Source: Hymenobacter telluris
Lineage (GTDB): Bacteria > Bacteroidota > Bacteroidia > Cytophagales > Hymenobacteraceae
DNA: 64,000 bases
Direction of reading: 5' to 3'
Assembly (NCBI RefSeq): GCF_017313265.1
Contig: NZ_JAFLQZ010000004.1
Location: forward strand, 124,001 to 188,000
Notes under the pieces: model-generated
The model's input: the letters and a program-made list of their open reading frames with translations, nothing else
Database searches by the model: none
What the model was told of the DNA's origin: nothing
Made by a program: the position numbers and the translations under genes
In this document: in pieces, positions 8,753 to 19,409 of the stretch
Numbering within the stretch: the first letter of the stretch is position 1
Layout of the letters: the number at the start of each line of letters is the position of its first letter

Positions 8753-8820
8753 TGCACCGCTACGCGGCACGGACCCTTCAATTATCCGCTTTGCTACAAA
8801 CCTGTGGCCGCTACGCGGCC
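8753..8820 (+). repeat. Composite REP unit 3 (direct orientation)
   Basis: It matches unit 1 head for head: ttgcaccgctacgcggc, a diverged spacer, then ctacaaacctgtggccgctacgcggcc. It begins 15 bases after the transposase stop. Together with unit 1 it makes an approximately 68-bp direct repeat flanking the gene. Confidence 0.75.
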
Positions 8821-8854
8821 GGAAGTAGATGGTACGCTACGCTTGCTTACCGCC

Positions 8855-9295
8855 CTATTTCCGTACGAAGCTGACTTGCCCATCTTTATAGGTTTCCGAT
8901 AAACGCGGTTGCAGCTTGCCCCAATACGTTCGGGTAACGCCTTTGGAATCTTTACGCAGGCGCAGCAGCACGTCGCCGGGCTTGAACTGCTGGTAGTCGT
9001 TGCCGTCTACGAGTTGCAGGAAGCTGATTTGAGCGTCCTGGGCACTGCCCGTGGCCCGCACTTTCAGCTTCATGTACGTTTGCTGGCCTTCCACGCTGAG
9101 TAGCCCACCAAGGGCTTTGCTATCCTGCGGTTGCAGCGTGAGTTTCCACAGCATGCTCATACTGTAGCCGGCCAGGGCTTTCACGGGTTTTTCCTCGTAC
9201 TGGTAAGTGCCCACCCAACTTGGCAAACCCGTGGCGGCGGGGGCAGCAAATGCCAGAACAGACCAGAGCAGCGGGCGTACAAGCAGCGTCATCAT
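8855..9295 (-). CDS. Secreted hypothetical protein, 146 aa
   Basis: The N-terminus is a signal peptide (MMTLLVRPLLWSVLAFAAPAATG). The mature part begins with WVGTYQYEE and continues with alternating strands, as in small secreted beta-barrel proteins of Bacteroidota (possibly DUF5991-like; I am not certain). No catalytic motif is visible. Expected location is the periplasm or outer-membrane surface. The gene stands alone between the RAYT locus and an HxlR regulator on the same strand. Two consecutive ATGs exist at the start; the first is used here. Confidence 0.65.
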   Translation of the reverse strand: MMTLLVRPLLWSVLAFAAPAATGLPSWVGTYQYEEKPVKALAGYSMSMLWKLTLQPQDSKALGGLLSVEGQQTYMKLKVRATGSAQDAQISFLQLVDGNDYQQFKPGDVLLRLRKDSKGVTRTYWGKLQPRLSETYKDGQVSFVRK

Positions 9296-9413
9296 AAGCG
9301 GAACCGGGAATGGTGAAACATGCCCTCTGAAACGCTAGTCGCCCGCATCTGGTTGAGTTACGCGCTGCTACCCAGTGCAATTCCACTCGGCGCAGCCCCC
9401 CCAACCGGCATTT

Positions 9414-9806
9414 CTACCCCGCCGCTTCTTCCAGCATTGCCGCCGCGCCGGGGTGCATGATGTGCGTACGGTGCTGCTGGCCCCATTGGTGCAGGGCCTC
9501 AATGACGGGAAACAACGTTTTACCGTAGCTGGCCAGCGTGTACGTCACGGCGACGGGCACGGTATCGGCCTGCACGTGGCGGGTAAGCAGACCGTTGATT
9601 TCCAGCTCTTTGAGCTCTTTGCTGAGCATTTTGGCCGTAATACCCACCACCTCGCGCTGGAGCTGCTTGAAGCGCTGGGGGCCGTTGCTGAGCCCCACAA
9701 TGATGGGTAGCTTCCATTTGCCGCCGAGCAAATCGAGGGCGTCGCGGACGGAGCGCATAGCGCCGGTGCATTCGGCGTGCGTAGGCGGATGTACGGGGAA
9801 TGGCAT
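9414..9806 (-). CDS. HxlR-family transcriptional regulator
   Basis: The ATG at 9806 gives MPFPVHPPTHAECTGAM followed by the HxlR winged helix: ALDLLGGKWKLPIIVGLSNGPQRFKQLQREVVGITAKMLSKELKELEINGLL. The Cys near residue 12 lies at the position of the redox- or electrophile-sensing cysteine conserved in many HxlR proteins. The gene is divergent from a DoxX-type membrane gene across 164 bases, the usual arrangement in which HxlR represses its neighbour. The longer open frame upstream overlaps the regulatory region and was rejected as a start. Confidence 0.88.
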   Translation of the reverse strand: MPFPVHPPTHAECTGAMRSVRDALDLLGGKWKLPIIVGLSNGPQRFKQLQREVVGITAKMLSKELKELEINGLLTRHVQADTVPVAVTYTLASYGKTLFPVIEALHQWGQQHRTHIMHPGAAAMLEEAAG

Positions 9807-9970
9807 GGCACAAAGGTCGCTAGAAATCAGGGTAGTACCCTCCGGCATATCGGTATCCTTTGGGAAACCACTATCCGGAATATACCCCCGAGCCGACACC
9901 TTTGCTGCCACCAAGCCGCCACCGACGGCCGCTTGCTCTACTCTTTAAACTGTAGCACTTGTTCACTGAC

Positions 9971-10342
9971 ATGGCATTCTCCAAGAAAACCGTATTGCCT
10001 TTACTGGTTACCGCCGTCCCCGCCCTCATGGTTACGGCCAGCGGCATCATGAAGCTGCTGGGCACAACTGAAATCCGGCAGGCGCTGGCCGCAGCGGGGG
10101 TGGCCGACTACCGCATTGGGTTGGGACTCATGGAACTGCTGTTCACCGCCCTGTTCCTGTATCCGCGCACTATGAAGCTGGGCCTGCTGTTGCTGACCAG
10201 CTACTTTGCCGGCGCCATAGCCACCGACCTCTCCCACGGCCACAGTTTGGTTGCGCCCGTCCTCATTCTCACCCTGGTTTGGATTGCCGCCTTCCTGCGC
10301 GACCGGTCGGCGTTCCTGCCCACGGCGGAGCAGGCAGCGTAA
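9971..10342 (+). CDS. DoxX-like membrane protein
   Basis: The product is about 123 aa with four predicted membrane helices: LPLLVTAVPALMVTASG, GLGLMELLFTALFLY, LGLLLLTSYFAGAIAT and LVAPVLILTLVWIAAFL. The pattern fits the DoxX/DoxD family of small quinone-linked or stress-response membrane proteins. It is divergent from an HxlR regulator, its probable controller. The ATG at 9971 is preferred over an upstream TTG. A perfect palindromic terminator follows and also faces the convergent S8-like gene. Confidence 0.85.
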   Translation: MAFSKKTVLPLLVTAVPALMVTASGIMKLLGTTEIRQALAAAGVADYRIGLGLMELLFTALFLYPRTMKLGLLLLTSYFAGAIATDLSHGHSLVAPVLILTLVWIAAFLRDRSAFLPTAEQAA

Positions 10343-10380
10343 TGCCACAACGGCTAGTCTGCTTCAGCTAAGCACCCGCA

Positions 10381-10431
10381 CCACAGTAAAAAAGGGAACG
10401 AAGCCAGGCTTCGTTCCCTTTTTTACTGTGG
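10381..10431. terminator. Bidirectional intrinsic terminator
   Basis: Exact 25-bp arms surround a single central base, with A and T runs inside the arms so that either strand ends in a U tract. It separates the convergent DoxX and subtilase-like genes. Confidence 0.85.
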
Positions 10432-10475
10432 CAATGGCTACTAAACGGGTGTCTCGACAACCCGCGTGCCGTTGC

Positions 10476-13073
10476 TTACTTGCTCACGAGCAGGCGCTGG
10501 TTGGTCACCTTGCCGTTGGTGATGAGCTGGCAGTTATACACGCCGGCAGCCAGCGGCTGGCCGTTGAGCGTAGCGCTGTAGAGGCGGCTGGCTTCCACTT
10601 GCCCGTCGTAGAGCGTCGCCACCAACACCCCCAGCTGGTTGTACACCTTCACCTGGGCCGTGCCGGTCTGCGTGGGGCGGAACGACACCGTGGCCTGGTC
10701 GGTTACCGGGTTCGGATAGGCTTGCAGCTGGTTTTCGTTGCTGAGGCTAGCGCCCGATGCGGCGTTGCTGGCAATGCTGCTGGTGCAGGTAGCATCAGCC
10801 TGAATAATTACCGTAACGGTTTGCGTGGCCACGTTGCCCGAGTTGTCGCGCACGGTGATGGTTACCGGGTTGGGGCCCACGTTGGCGCAGGTGAACGTGC
10901 TCGGGCTGATGCTGACAGAGGCAATGCCGCAGTTATCGGTGCTGCCGTAGTCGATGTCGGCGGCCTGAATCGTGCGGGTACCGTTCTGCAACTGGGTTTG
11001 GAAGCCGGCGGCTAGAATAGTGGGAGCCGTGTTGTCCACTACCAGTACCGTTACGGCCTGGGTGGCCACGTTACCGGCGTTGTCTCGCACGGTCAGCGTC
11101 ACTTGGTTCGGGCCGATGTTGGCGCAGGTGAAGCGGGTTTTGTCAAGGGTCATCGAGGCCACGCCGCAGTTGTCGGTGCTGCCGTAGTCCACGTCGGCGG
11201 CTTCAATAGTGCGGACGCCGTTGGCGTCAAGGGCCACAATGAAACCAGCAGCCAGGATGGTCGGCGGCGTTACGTCGTTCAGGCAAGGATTCGCCACGGC
11301 GGCAATAGCCTGCTCAGCCCGCACGAAACCGAAACCGGTGCGGAAATCATAGCCGGTATCGAATACGCCCACTGTAAAGGGGTCGTCCATGTCGAGGGCG
11401 GTGCTGGTCAGGGCATCTTTCACGCGTTGAGGCGTGAGCGTGTTGCCAGCGGCCTGCTGCATCAGAGCAGCCACGGCCGCTACGTGCGGCGCGGCGGCCG
11501 AGGTACCGAAGAAGTTGGGGAAGACGTCTGTATCCAACGAGGTATCACTACCGAAGAAGGTGTTGTTGCCACCATCGGGGCCTACCACCGACGGATTACG
11601 ACGGATTTTGCTCGGGTCGTTGCCCGTGTTCACGCCCGTGGTGGTAATGAACACCGGCGTGCCACCTAACGACGAGAAGGACTCCACTACCGGACGCGTG
11701 ATGTTGGTATTGAACTGCGGGGTGTTATACCAGGGCGAAGCGCCCACCGAAATGGTTTTGGCGGCGTTATTGTGACCCACTACTGTGGAGCCGTTGGTGT
11801 TGTATTCAACGATGGTCGAGTTGCCGAACTCGATGTACTTCATCAGTTCCGGATCAGGCCCCGCGCGCTTTACAATGACTAGTTCACCGGTAGCTGCCGC
11901 AGTGCCAGCATTCAGACCTATAAATTCGTACGGGTCAGCGCCAATGTTGTTATTTCTTGACGAGAAGGCCAAGGCGCCATTAAAGAATACCAGAATATCC
12001 AGGTCGGTTTGTGCACCGGCTCCACCACTGACCGAGAAGAACGGATCAGCCCATTGCAAAGACAACCGCAGTTGGCCGTTCGCCGGGATGGTGATAGTTT
12101 GCCGGATGTCGCCCCCACCAAAGTCGTGCGCCACGCCGTAGTTCACGCCGCCTACCACCACGGCTTGCCCGGAGTTGCGGAACCCAGACTCATACGAGCG
12201 CCGAGCAGAGTTGCCGGCCGCGCTGAAATACGACACGTTCCGGTCGACCACCCGATCCACTGATTGAGCGATAATACCGTCCTGGAAAAAGGGCTCGGCG
12301 AAGTAGTACACGTCGTCCACAATGATGTTGCAGCCGTTGTCCGCCAGGCGTTGAATACCATTGGCAAAGGAAGCCTGCCCCAGAAAGGCCGTGTTGAAGG
12401 CAATTTTAGCACCAGGGGCCACATCGTGTACGATTTCAGCCATAGCGCGGCCTTCATCACTGAAGCCCGGCGCGTCTTCCAGCACCTGCACGTCATTGGG
12501 TAGGTCGCCGGAAGCTACGCCCGCGGCGGGGCCACCGGCAATAGCGCCGTAGCTATCTGAAAGTACCCCTACTTTGGAACCCACCCCCGTTACGGCCAAG
12601 GTGGTTCGAACTTTATCAGCGCCCAATGACACATCACCCTGCGAAGTCGTTAGGCCCACGTTGTGAATAGGCTCGTACGATGGTACGGCGTAGCGCAACG
12701 GCTCTATGCCCTCTAGCTGACTGATTTTGCCAATGGGGAACAAGCCGGATACCATGCGTCCGTAAGAAGAGCCGTTTTTCAGCCCCAGCTTCTGCAGTTG
12801 CTGTAGCAGCCCACGGCCGTCGGTCTCGTTGGAAACTGCTTCTATCACCACATAAGTGCCCTTCACTTGTAGCATATCGGCTTTTTGCACACCGCCTACA
12901 GTGGCAGTACGGGAAGCCGTGGTGGATTTGTTGACCAGTTCCCGCAGCTCGAGAGCGGCTTTGAACTTCTGGTTTGTCGACTTGCTCTGTTGCGCATAAC
13001 CGCTGGTTAGCGCGCCAAACAGCAAGCTGGTACAGGCGACGAGCCTGCCCAGTTGGAGTACTGTTTTTCTCAT
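10476..13073 (-). CDS. Secreted subtilase-like protein with HYR-type repeats and T9SS sorting domain
   Basis: The ATG at 13073 gives 865 aa with a signal peptide (MRKTVLQLGRLVACTSLLFG). The catalytic domain shows the Asp strand VGVLSDSYG and the Ser motif GTSAAAPHVAAVAAL. The canonical HGT histidine motif is absent; the equivalent region reads DEGRAMAEIVHDVAPGAKI, and the oxyanion Asn region reads NIIVDDVYYF, so the active site may be altered (see findings). Two tandem HYR-like repeats follow, each containing GSTDNCG and a VTVRDN-type strand. The C-terminus (YPNPVTDQATVSF through QRLLVSK) is a type A T9SS sorting domain, so the protein is exported to the surface or medium. Confidence 0.88.
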   Translation of the reverse strand: MRKTVLQLGRLVACTSLLFGALTSGYAQQSKSTNQKFKAALELRELVNKSTTASRTATVGGVQKADMLQVKGTYVVIEAVSNETDGRGLLQQLQKLGLKNGSSYGRMVSGLFPIGKISQLEGIEPLRYAVPSYEPIHNVGLTTSQGDVSLGADKVRTTLAVTGVGSKVGVLSDSYGAIAGGPAAGVASGDLPNDVQVLEDAPGFSDEGRAMAEIVHDVAPGAKIAFNTAFLGQASFANGIQRLADNGCNIIVDDVYYFAEPFFQDGIIAQSVDRVVDRNVSYFSAAGNSARRSYESGFRNSGQAVVVGGVNYGVAHDFGGGDIRQTITIPANGQLRLSLQWADPFFSVSGGAGAQTDLDILVFFNGALAFSSRNNNIGADPYEFIGLNAGTAAATGELVIVKRAGPDPELMKYIEFGNSTIVEYNTNGSTVVGHNNAAKTISVGASPWYNTPQFNTNITRPVVESFSSLGGTPVFITTTGVNTGNDPSKIRRNPSVVGPDGGNNTFFGSDTSLDTDVFPNFFGTSAAAPHVAAVAALMQQAAGNTLTPQRVKDALTSTALDMDDPFTVGVFDTGYDFRTGFGFVRAEQAIAAVANPCLNDVTPPTILAAGFIVALDANGVRTIEAADVDYGSTDNCGVASMTLDKTRFTCANIGPNQVTLTVRDNAGNVATQAVTVLVVDNTAPTILAAGFQTQLQNGTRTIQAADIDYGSTDNCGIASVSISPSTFTCANVGPNPVTITVRDNSGNVATQTVTVIIQADATCTSSIASNAASGASLSNENQLQAYPNPVTDQATVSFRPTQTGTAQVKVYNQLGVLVATLYDGQVEASRLYSATLNGQPLAAGVYNCQLITNGKVTNQRLLVSK
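10800..11280 (-). repeat. Two tandem HYR-like coding repeats
   Basis: Two consecutive segments of about 80 codons share the order TILAAGF, RTI.AADVDYGSTDNCG, FTCAN, NPVT.TVRDN and NVATQ. They form immunoglobulin-like modules between protease domain and sorting domain. Boundaries are approximate. Confidence 0.7.
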
Positions 13074-13499
13074 AGTAGGTGTGGGGAATAGATGAAGTAA
13101 CTTGACAACACAATGTATAATTATCTTTATAAATAATATTGTTATATAAATAAAATCAAACAAATAGAAGATAATTTATATAAAAATTCAATATAACGTG
13201 GTTCTACTCTGATAGAGCTCATTGCATAGCTACTATACACGCCGTCAATCTTCCTTTAATCCAGAATAATCAGCTGTTCGCTCAACAGCCTCATTACCTG
13301 CACAATGGGCCGAAATGTATGGGTAACAGCTGTGTGGCAGCGCTTCTTCAGCGAAAAGCTCTATTGATGAGGACAGAAGCAGCTAGCCCTGTAGTGCCAA
13401 CACGTGAAACGCAGTAAGCAACCCAGTATGCTCGCCTAATTGAAGCCTACAGTCGTTATTCAGGGGACCATCCGGCACTTTAGGCGGTACGGAAGCTAC
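13074..13499. other. Intergenic stretch without gene; AT-rich 5' part
   Basis: No convincing open frame or RNA gene is visible. About 13080-13200 is strikingly AT-rich compared with the genome and is the upstream region of the minus-strand subtilase-like gene, so it probably holds the promoter; I could not fix a TAnnTTTG element. The remainder shows nothing distinctive. Confidence 0.5.
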
Positions 13500-15503
13500 T
13501 TATTGCACGCCGGTTATCCGGAACTCCACGCGGCGGTTGAGCTGCCGGGTCACTTCCCGGTCGTTGCTGGCGCGGGGCTGGGTGCCGCCCAGCCCCACCC
13601 CTCGGATGCGCTTCGGGACGATGCCCAGGCCGATGAGGTAGAGCCGGATGGCCGTTACGCGCTGCTCGCTCAAAATTTGGTTTTTTTCGGCGGGCCCTAC
13701 GTTGTCGGTGTGGCCGCGCAGCTCAATCGTAAGCTTGGGGTTTTCTTTCAAAATAGCCAGCAGCTCATCAAGGGCCGGGTAGGCCGCCGGCAGCAGCCGG
13801 GTGGTGCCTTGCTCGAACTGCACGTTATCGAGGCGCAGCGTAGTGCCCACCGTGAAGGGCCGCAGCAGAATATCCTGCATATAAGGCCCGGCCAACGTCC
13901 GGTAAGTGCTGTCGGTGGTGAGGTAGCCCACCAGGCGCACCCGGGCGGCGTAGTCCTTGTTGGCCTGTACGGGCATGGCAAACGACCCATCGGGCGCCAG
14001 GGACGCAGCCGGACCGAAACCGCCGCTACCACTGGCCAGGTGTAGGCGCAGCTGGGCCTGCGGCAAGGGCTGCAACGTAGCGGCATCGAGCACGCGCCCG
14101 CGCCACACGGCCGAAGCCGGGGGTACTGCCGAGGCCGTGGGTGCCGCCGGAGCGCCTTCTCTGGCGGGCTGGTCGGTGGCTTGAAACAGGTTGCAGCCCG
14201 CCAGATCGGTATAAATGCCGCGGCGCACCCGGTAGGCCTCGCGCCGCTCCAAATCCACCCGGTACAAGGACTTGGGGCCGGCCAGGAACAGGCGGCGACG
14301 GCCGGCTTTATCAACTTGCATGAGCACGTCGCTGTAGCCGCCTTTCTCGGGCAGGCCCTCCAGGGCAATCATTTCGGGGGCGGGCTGGCGGGTATTCAGG
14401 TCCACCTTAATCAGGGAGCCGTCGGTGCTGTAAATCTGGTAAAGCGTGTTGGCGTCGTCGAGGCAGAAATTACCGTGCGAGCCCGCCCCGGCAAATCCAA
14501 TAGCGGAGTAATAGGACGCCTGCCGCACGGGGTCGGTGGCCCACACCACCGTTACGGAGTTATCGGCGGGGCTGACTTTCACTAGCTGGCTGGCGTCGGC
14601 GGTGCTGAAGTATAAGTCGCCCCGCTCGTCGGTGGCGGCCGAAATCCAGACGGTTTCCGGGCCCTGGGCCGGCAGTTGCCAGGGCGTGTACTCGCCCTGC
14701 CGGGTGGCGGGGTTGTAGCGGTACACGTACTCGGGCGCGTTGGTAGGCGCCTTGGTCACCGAGTACAGGCAGTTGTCGAAGCCTTTGGCCAACGCGTACG
14801 ACTGAAAGGGCAATACCTCCCGGTGGATTTTGGGCGAGACGGAAGGATCCGTTACGGAAAACTCGTGAATCGTGCGGCAGTCGTCTTCCCAAGTCTCGTT
14901 TACGTAGCGCAGGGCCGCAATGCCGTACATCTTGTCGTCGCACTGCTGCCCGGCGGGGTAGCGGCCGGCCGGCTGGTTGGTGAACCCAAACGAGTCTACT
15001 ACCTGCTGCCCTTCGGCCAGGGCACTGCCTTCTTGCCGAACCGCGGCCCGGTATTCCAGCTGAAACTCCTGGTTGCCGCGCCACACCCGGCGCCCGAGCA
15101 CGTGCACGCGGGTAGCGCCCACTGAGTCCGTAGCGAAAGTATAATCATAGCGCAGCTCGTGGTAGCTGCCGGCGTCGTGCTGGTCGAGGCGCAACACCTG
15201 GGACCGGGGCAGGCGCCGGACACTGCGCCACAACGAATCCTGCTGGTTGCGGGCCAGGGTGCCGGGGGCGAGTTGCCCGGGCAACAGCCGCACAATCAGC
15301 ACCACGGCCGGGGCCAGCTTGGCAGTGTCGCCGGCGAAAAAAGTCGTTTCGGTTTTGCTGGCGTTTTGGCGCAGCTGCCACGCCCGCGGATACGTGAGCT
15401 GGTAGCCCGCCTGGGGATTGGCATACACCTGCGGAGTGGCCGGCCCCTGCGCATATCCCAGCAGCCAGCACCCCACCAAAAACAACGTCAACAAGCCCTT
15501 CAT
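13500..15503 (-). CDS. OmpA-family protein with N-terminal propeller-like region
   Basis: The ATG at 15503 gives 667 aa with a signal peptide (MKGLLTLFLVGCWLLGYAQG). After an N-terminal domain beginning YQLTYPRAWQL comes a region resembling an SMP-30/beta-propeller sensor (GDLYFSTADASQLVKV; GSLIKVDLNTRQP). A carboxypeptidase-regulatory-like segment follows (RVLDAATLQPLPQAQLRL), and then a C-terminal OmpA domain with IELRGHTDNVGP and LNRRVEFRI. The OmpA part should bind peptidoglycan, tethering the protein at the outer membrane. The combination resembles Bacteroidota envelope proteins of the OmpA/PD40 group. It is followed on the same strand by hen1 after about 180 bases. Confidence 0.85.
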   Translation of the reverse strand: MKGLLTLFLVGCWLLGYAQGPATPQVYANPQAGYQLTYPRAWQLRQNASKTETTFFAGDTAKLAPAVVLIVRLLPGQLAPGTLARNQQDSLWRSVRRLPRSQVLRLDQHDAGSYHELRYDYTFATDSVGATRVHVLGRRVWRGNQEFQLEYRAAVRQEGSALAEGQQVVDSFGFTNQPAGRYPAGQQCDDKMYGIAALRYVNETWEDDCRTIHEFSVTDPSVSPKIHREVLPFQSYALAKGFDNCLYSVTKAPTNAPEYVYRYNPATRQGEYTPWQLPAQGPETVWISAATDERGDLYFSTADASQLVKVSPADNSVTVVWATDPVRQASYYSAIGFAGAGSHGNFCLDDANTLYQIYSTDGSLIKVDLNTRQPAPEMIALEGLPEKGGYSDVLMQVDKAGRRRLFLAGPKSLYRVDLERREAYRVRRGIYTDLAGCNLFQATDQPAREGAPAAPTASAVPPASAVWRGRVLDAATLQPLPQAQLRLHLASGSGGFGPAASLAPDGSFAMPVQANKDYAARVRLVGYLTTDSTYRTLAGPYMQDILLRPFTVGTTLRLDNVQFEQGTTRLLPAAYPALDELLAILKENPKLTIELRGHTDNVGPAEKNQILSEQRVTAIRLYLIGLGIVPKRIRGVGLGGTQPRASNDREVTRQLNRRVEFRITGVQ

Positions 15504-15685
15504 ACGTAGTGGCAACAACCAATAATCTGTCAAGTAAGTGCAAAAAAATCATACGGTGCCGCGTCGGCAGCCGTACGGCAGATGGTTCTGCCCTGCTTCT
15601 TTGCTACTTGCATTTTACTGGCCCCTGCCCTATTGAATACCTAAGCTTTTCAGTATCAGGGCTCCTGCTCCTACGTGCGGCCGGC

Positions 15686-17116
15686 TTACCGCTCGAATAT
15701 TGCCAGCTGCGACGGCGCGCCCAAGTCGGCCACTTCCGGCCCCAGCGGCCCAGTGCGTACCCGGTAGCCGTGCCGCTCGGCCACGCCCGCGGCCCACTCA
15801 GTGAACTGCGCCCGGGTCCACTCGAAACGGTGGTCTTGGTGGCGAAACTCGCCGGCCGACAGGGTTTCGTATTGCTGGTTGTAGTCGGCGTTGGGCGTGG
15901 TGACGAGTACGGCACCGGGCCGGGCGCGGGCAAACACCACCTGCTCAAACGCCGCCAATCGACTTTCATCCAAGTGCTCGATGACTTCCACCACGGCCGC
16001 GGCATCGTAGCCGGCCAGGCGCGGGTCGTGGTAGAGCAGGGAGCCTTGTACCAGCGTGAGCCGCTCCCGCTGCCGCGGCGGCATTTCCACTACGTGCAGC
16101 CGCTCGTGGGCCCGCTGTAGCTCCTGGTGCGACACCTCCATGCCCAGCACGTGCTCGACGTGCGGAATCTTGAGCAGCCGGCGCAGCAGCTTGCCTTCCC
16201 CGCAGCCCAGGTCCAGCACCCGCTTGGCCCCCAGCCGCCGGATTTCCTCGGCCACCCGGTCCAGCCGAATGTCGTGGAGCTTCTGCTTGCTGGTGGTTGG
16301 TTGCTGGTGGTCGGTCGTTGAGTCGTTGGTTTCTTCGGGGGCTGGTTCTTCGCCCGCTACGTCGTCGGTGGCGGCCTGCTCGCCGGCCAGCAGGCGCTCC
16401 AGGGTGGGGTTGATGAACTCGGCAAAGCGCAGGTAGCGGCGCGTGATAAACTCCCGCTCGGGGTGCTGCGGCAGCCACTCGCCGCCCCGGTGCAGCAGCT
16501 TCTCGGCCTCTGAGCGCCCAATCCAGTAGTGCTTGTCGCCCCGGTCGAGCACCGGAATCAGCACGTAGAGGTGGCTGAGCAGGTCGCGCAGGCGCAGGGC
16601 CGGGTGGCGCAGGTGCAGCGTGTAGTAGCGGCTGTCGCCCCACTCGGGCACGGTGGGGTCGAGCGAATGGGCCTGGGTTTCCACCTCGTAGCCCAGGGGC
16701 CCGAACAGGCGCAGCAACTGCTCGGCGCCGGCAGCGGGCATTACGGCCACGGTTACTTCCAGGGGCAGCAGCGTTTCGGGCAGTTCCGGCCGGTCTTTGC
16801 AGGTGCCGTTCATGGCCGTGTTGAAGGCCTTGGACAAGGCCGTGCTCAGAAACGACGAGGCCGCATAGGGCCGGTCATTCACGTATTGTTCCAGCGCAAA
16901 GCCTTCCCCGGCCGGGCCGCGGTGGTTGCGCACCAGCGCAATCGGGTCGATGTCGAGCAGCAGGGCGGCGGTACAGCGCTCCGGCGTGGCTTCGGGGTAG
17001 AACACGTGCGCCTGCCCGTAGGCAATGTCCACGGATTGCAGCCGCGCCGGGTTTTTATGGAGCAGGTAGCCCAGGTCGGTGGCGGGCTGGTGGGTGGTGG
17101 AAATCGTGAGGAGCAT
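15686..17116 (-). CDS. hen1: 3'-terminal RNA ribose 2'-O-methyltransferase Hen1
   Basis: The ATG at 17116 starts MLLTISTTHQPATDLGYLLHKNP, the conserved Hen1 N-terminus, giving 476 aa, close to characterised bacterial Hen1. The N-terminal half is the Pnkp-activating region. The C-terminal half is the methyltransferase with DLGCGEGKLLRRLL for AdoMet, and EVIEHLD plus FRHQDHRFEWTR, which hold the Glu, Glu, His and His metal ligands. Hen1 methylates the 3' end of broken RNA before Pnkp seals it, which protects the repaired site from being cut again. pnkp is 8 kb away with unrelated genes between. A linker rich in Ser/Thr/Gln (near 16285-16325) is encoded by low-complexity sequence. Confidence 0.93.
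   Translation of the reverse strand: MLLTISTTHQPATDLGYLLHKNPARLQSVDIAYGQAHVFYPEATPERCTAALLLDIDPIALVRNHRGPAGEGFALEQYVNDRPYAASSFLSTALSKAFNTAMNGTCKDRPELPETLLPLEVTVAVMPAAGAEQLLRLFGPLGYEVETQAHSLDPTVPEWGDSRYYTLHLRHPALRLRDLLSHLYVLIPVLDRGDKHYWIGRSEAEKLLHRGGEWLPQHPEREFITRRYLRFAEFINPTLERLLAGEQAATDDVAGEEPAPEETNDSTTDHQQPTTSKQKLHDIRLDRVAEEIRRLGAKRVLDLGCGEGKLLRRLLKIPHVEHVLGMEVSHQELQRAHERLHVVEMPPRQRERLTLVQGSLLYHDPRLAGYDAAAVVEVIEHLDESRLAAFEQVVFARARPGAVLVTTPNADYNQQYETLSAGEFRHQDHRFEWTRAQFTEWAAGVAERHGYRVRTGPLGPEVADLGAPSQLAIFER
16285..16325 (-). repeat. Low-complexity insertion inside hen1
   Basis: The plus strand reads as ctggtggttggttgctggtgg-like units and encodes a TTDHQQPTTS linker joining the N-terminal activating region to the methyltransferase. 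It resembles in style the linker insertion in pnkp. Confidence 0.45.
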
Positions 17117-17242
17117 CAGGCAGCTAACTATAGAATACGGCACCACGCAGAGCAGGCCGCAGCAAGATAGTGGGTTTGCCGTTTTGCGGAGTTTGGTGAA
17201 GAGCCTGGCATACCCAAACACCCGAACCGCTATACTCTAAAC

Positions 17243-17338
17243 GTCATGCTGAGCGCAGCCGAAGCATCTCGCGTGCTGACGTCTGGGTTACTGTTGCAAC
17301 ATCAGCACGCGAGATGCTTCGGCTGCGCTCAGCATGAC
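17243..17338. repeat. REP-like palindrome, GTCATGCTGAGC family
   Basis: Exact 37-bp arms (17243-17279, 17302-17338) enclose a 22-base loop and begin gtcatgctgagcgcagccg. Related elements are at 56836-56986 and 58600-58697, with a half-arm near 19387. It lies between hen1 and the MauG-like gene. Confidence 0.8.
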
Positions 17339-17370
17339 ACGTTCTTTATTGTCTAGTGCTAGATTGTACG

Positions 17371-19251
<1,881 letters not shown>

Positions 19252-19386
19252 GAAGTAAAAAAGTCGAAAAGTCCCTATGCCAATAGCCCCCCACCGATAA
19301 TCGGCGGAGGGCAGGATGCTGGCTAGGAATCAGATAGCAATAAAAACGTTGACTGATGAACAGACACAACAGATTTTAAAAACCGC

Positions 19387-19403
19387 CGTCATGCTGAGCT
19401 GGT
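19387..19403 (+). repeat. Isolated half-arm of the GTCATGCTGAGC repeat
   Basis: The bases cgtcatgctgagctgg match the first part of the repeat arms at 17243 and 58600, but no partner arm is nearby. It is probably a decayed copy. Confidence 0.4.
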
Positions 19404-19409
19404 CGGTAA

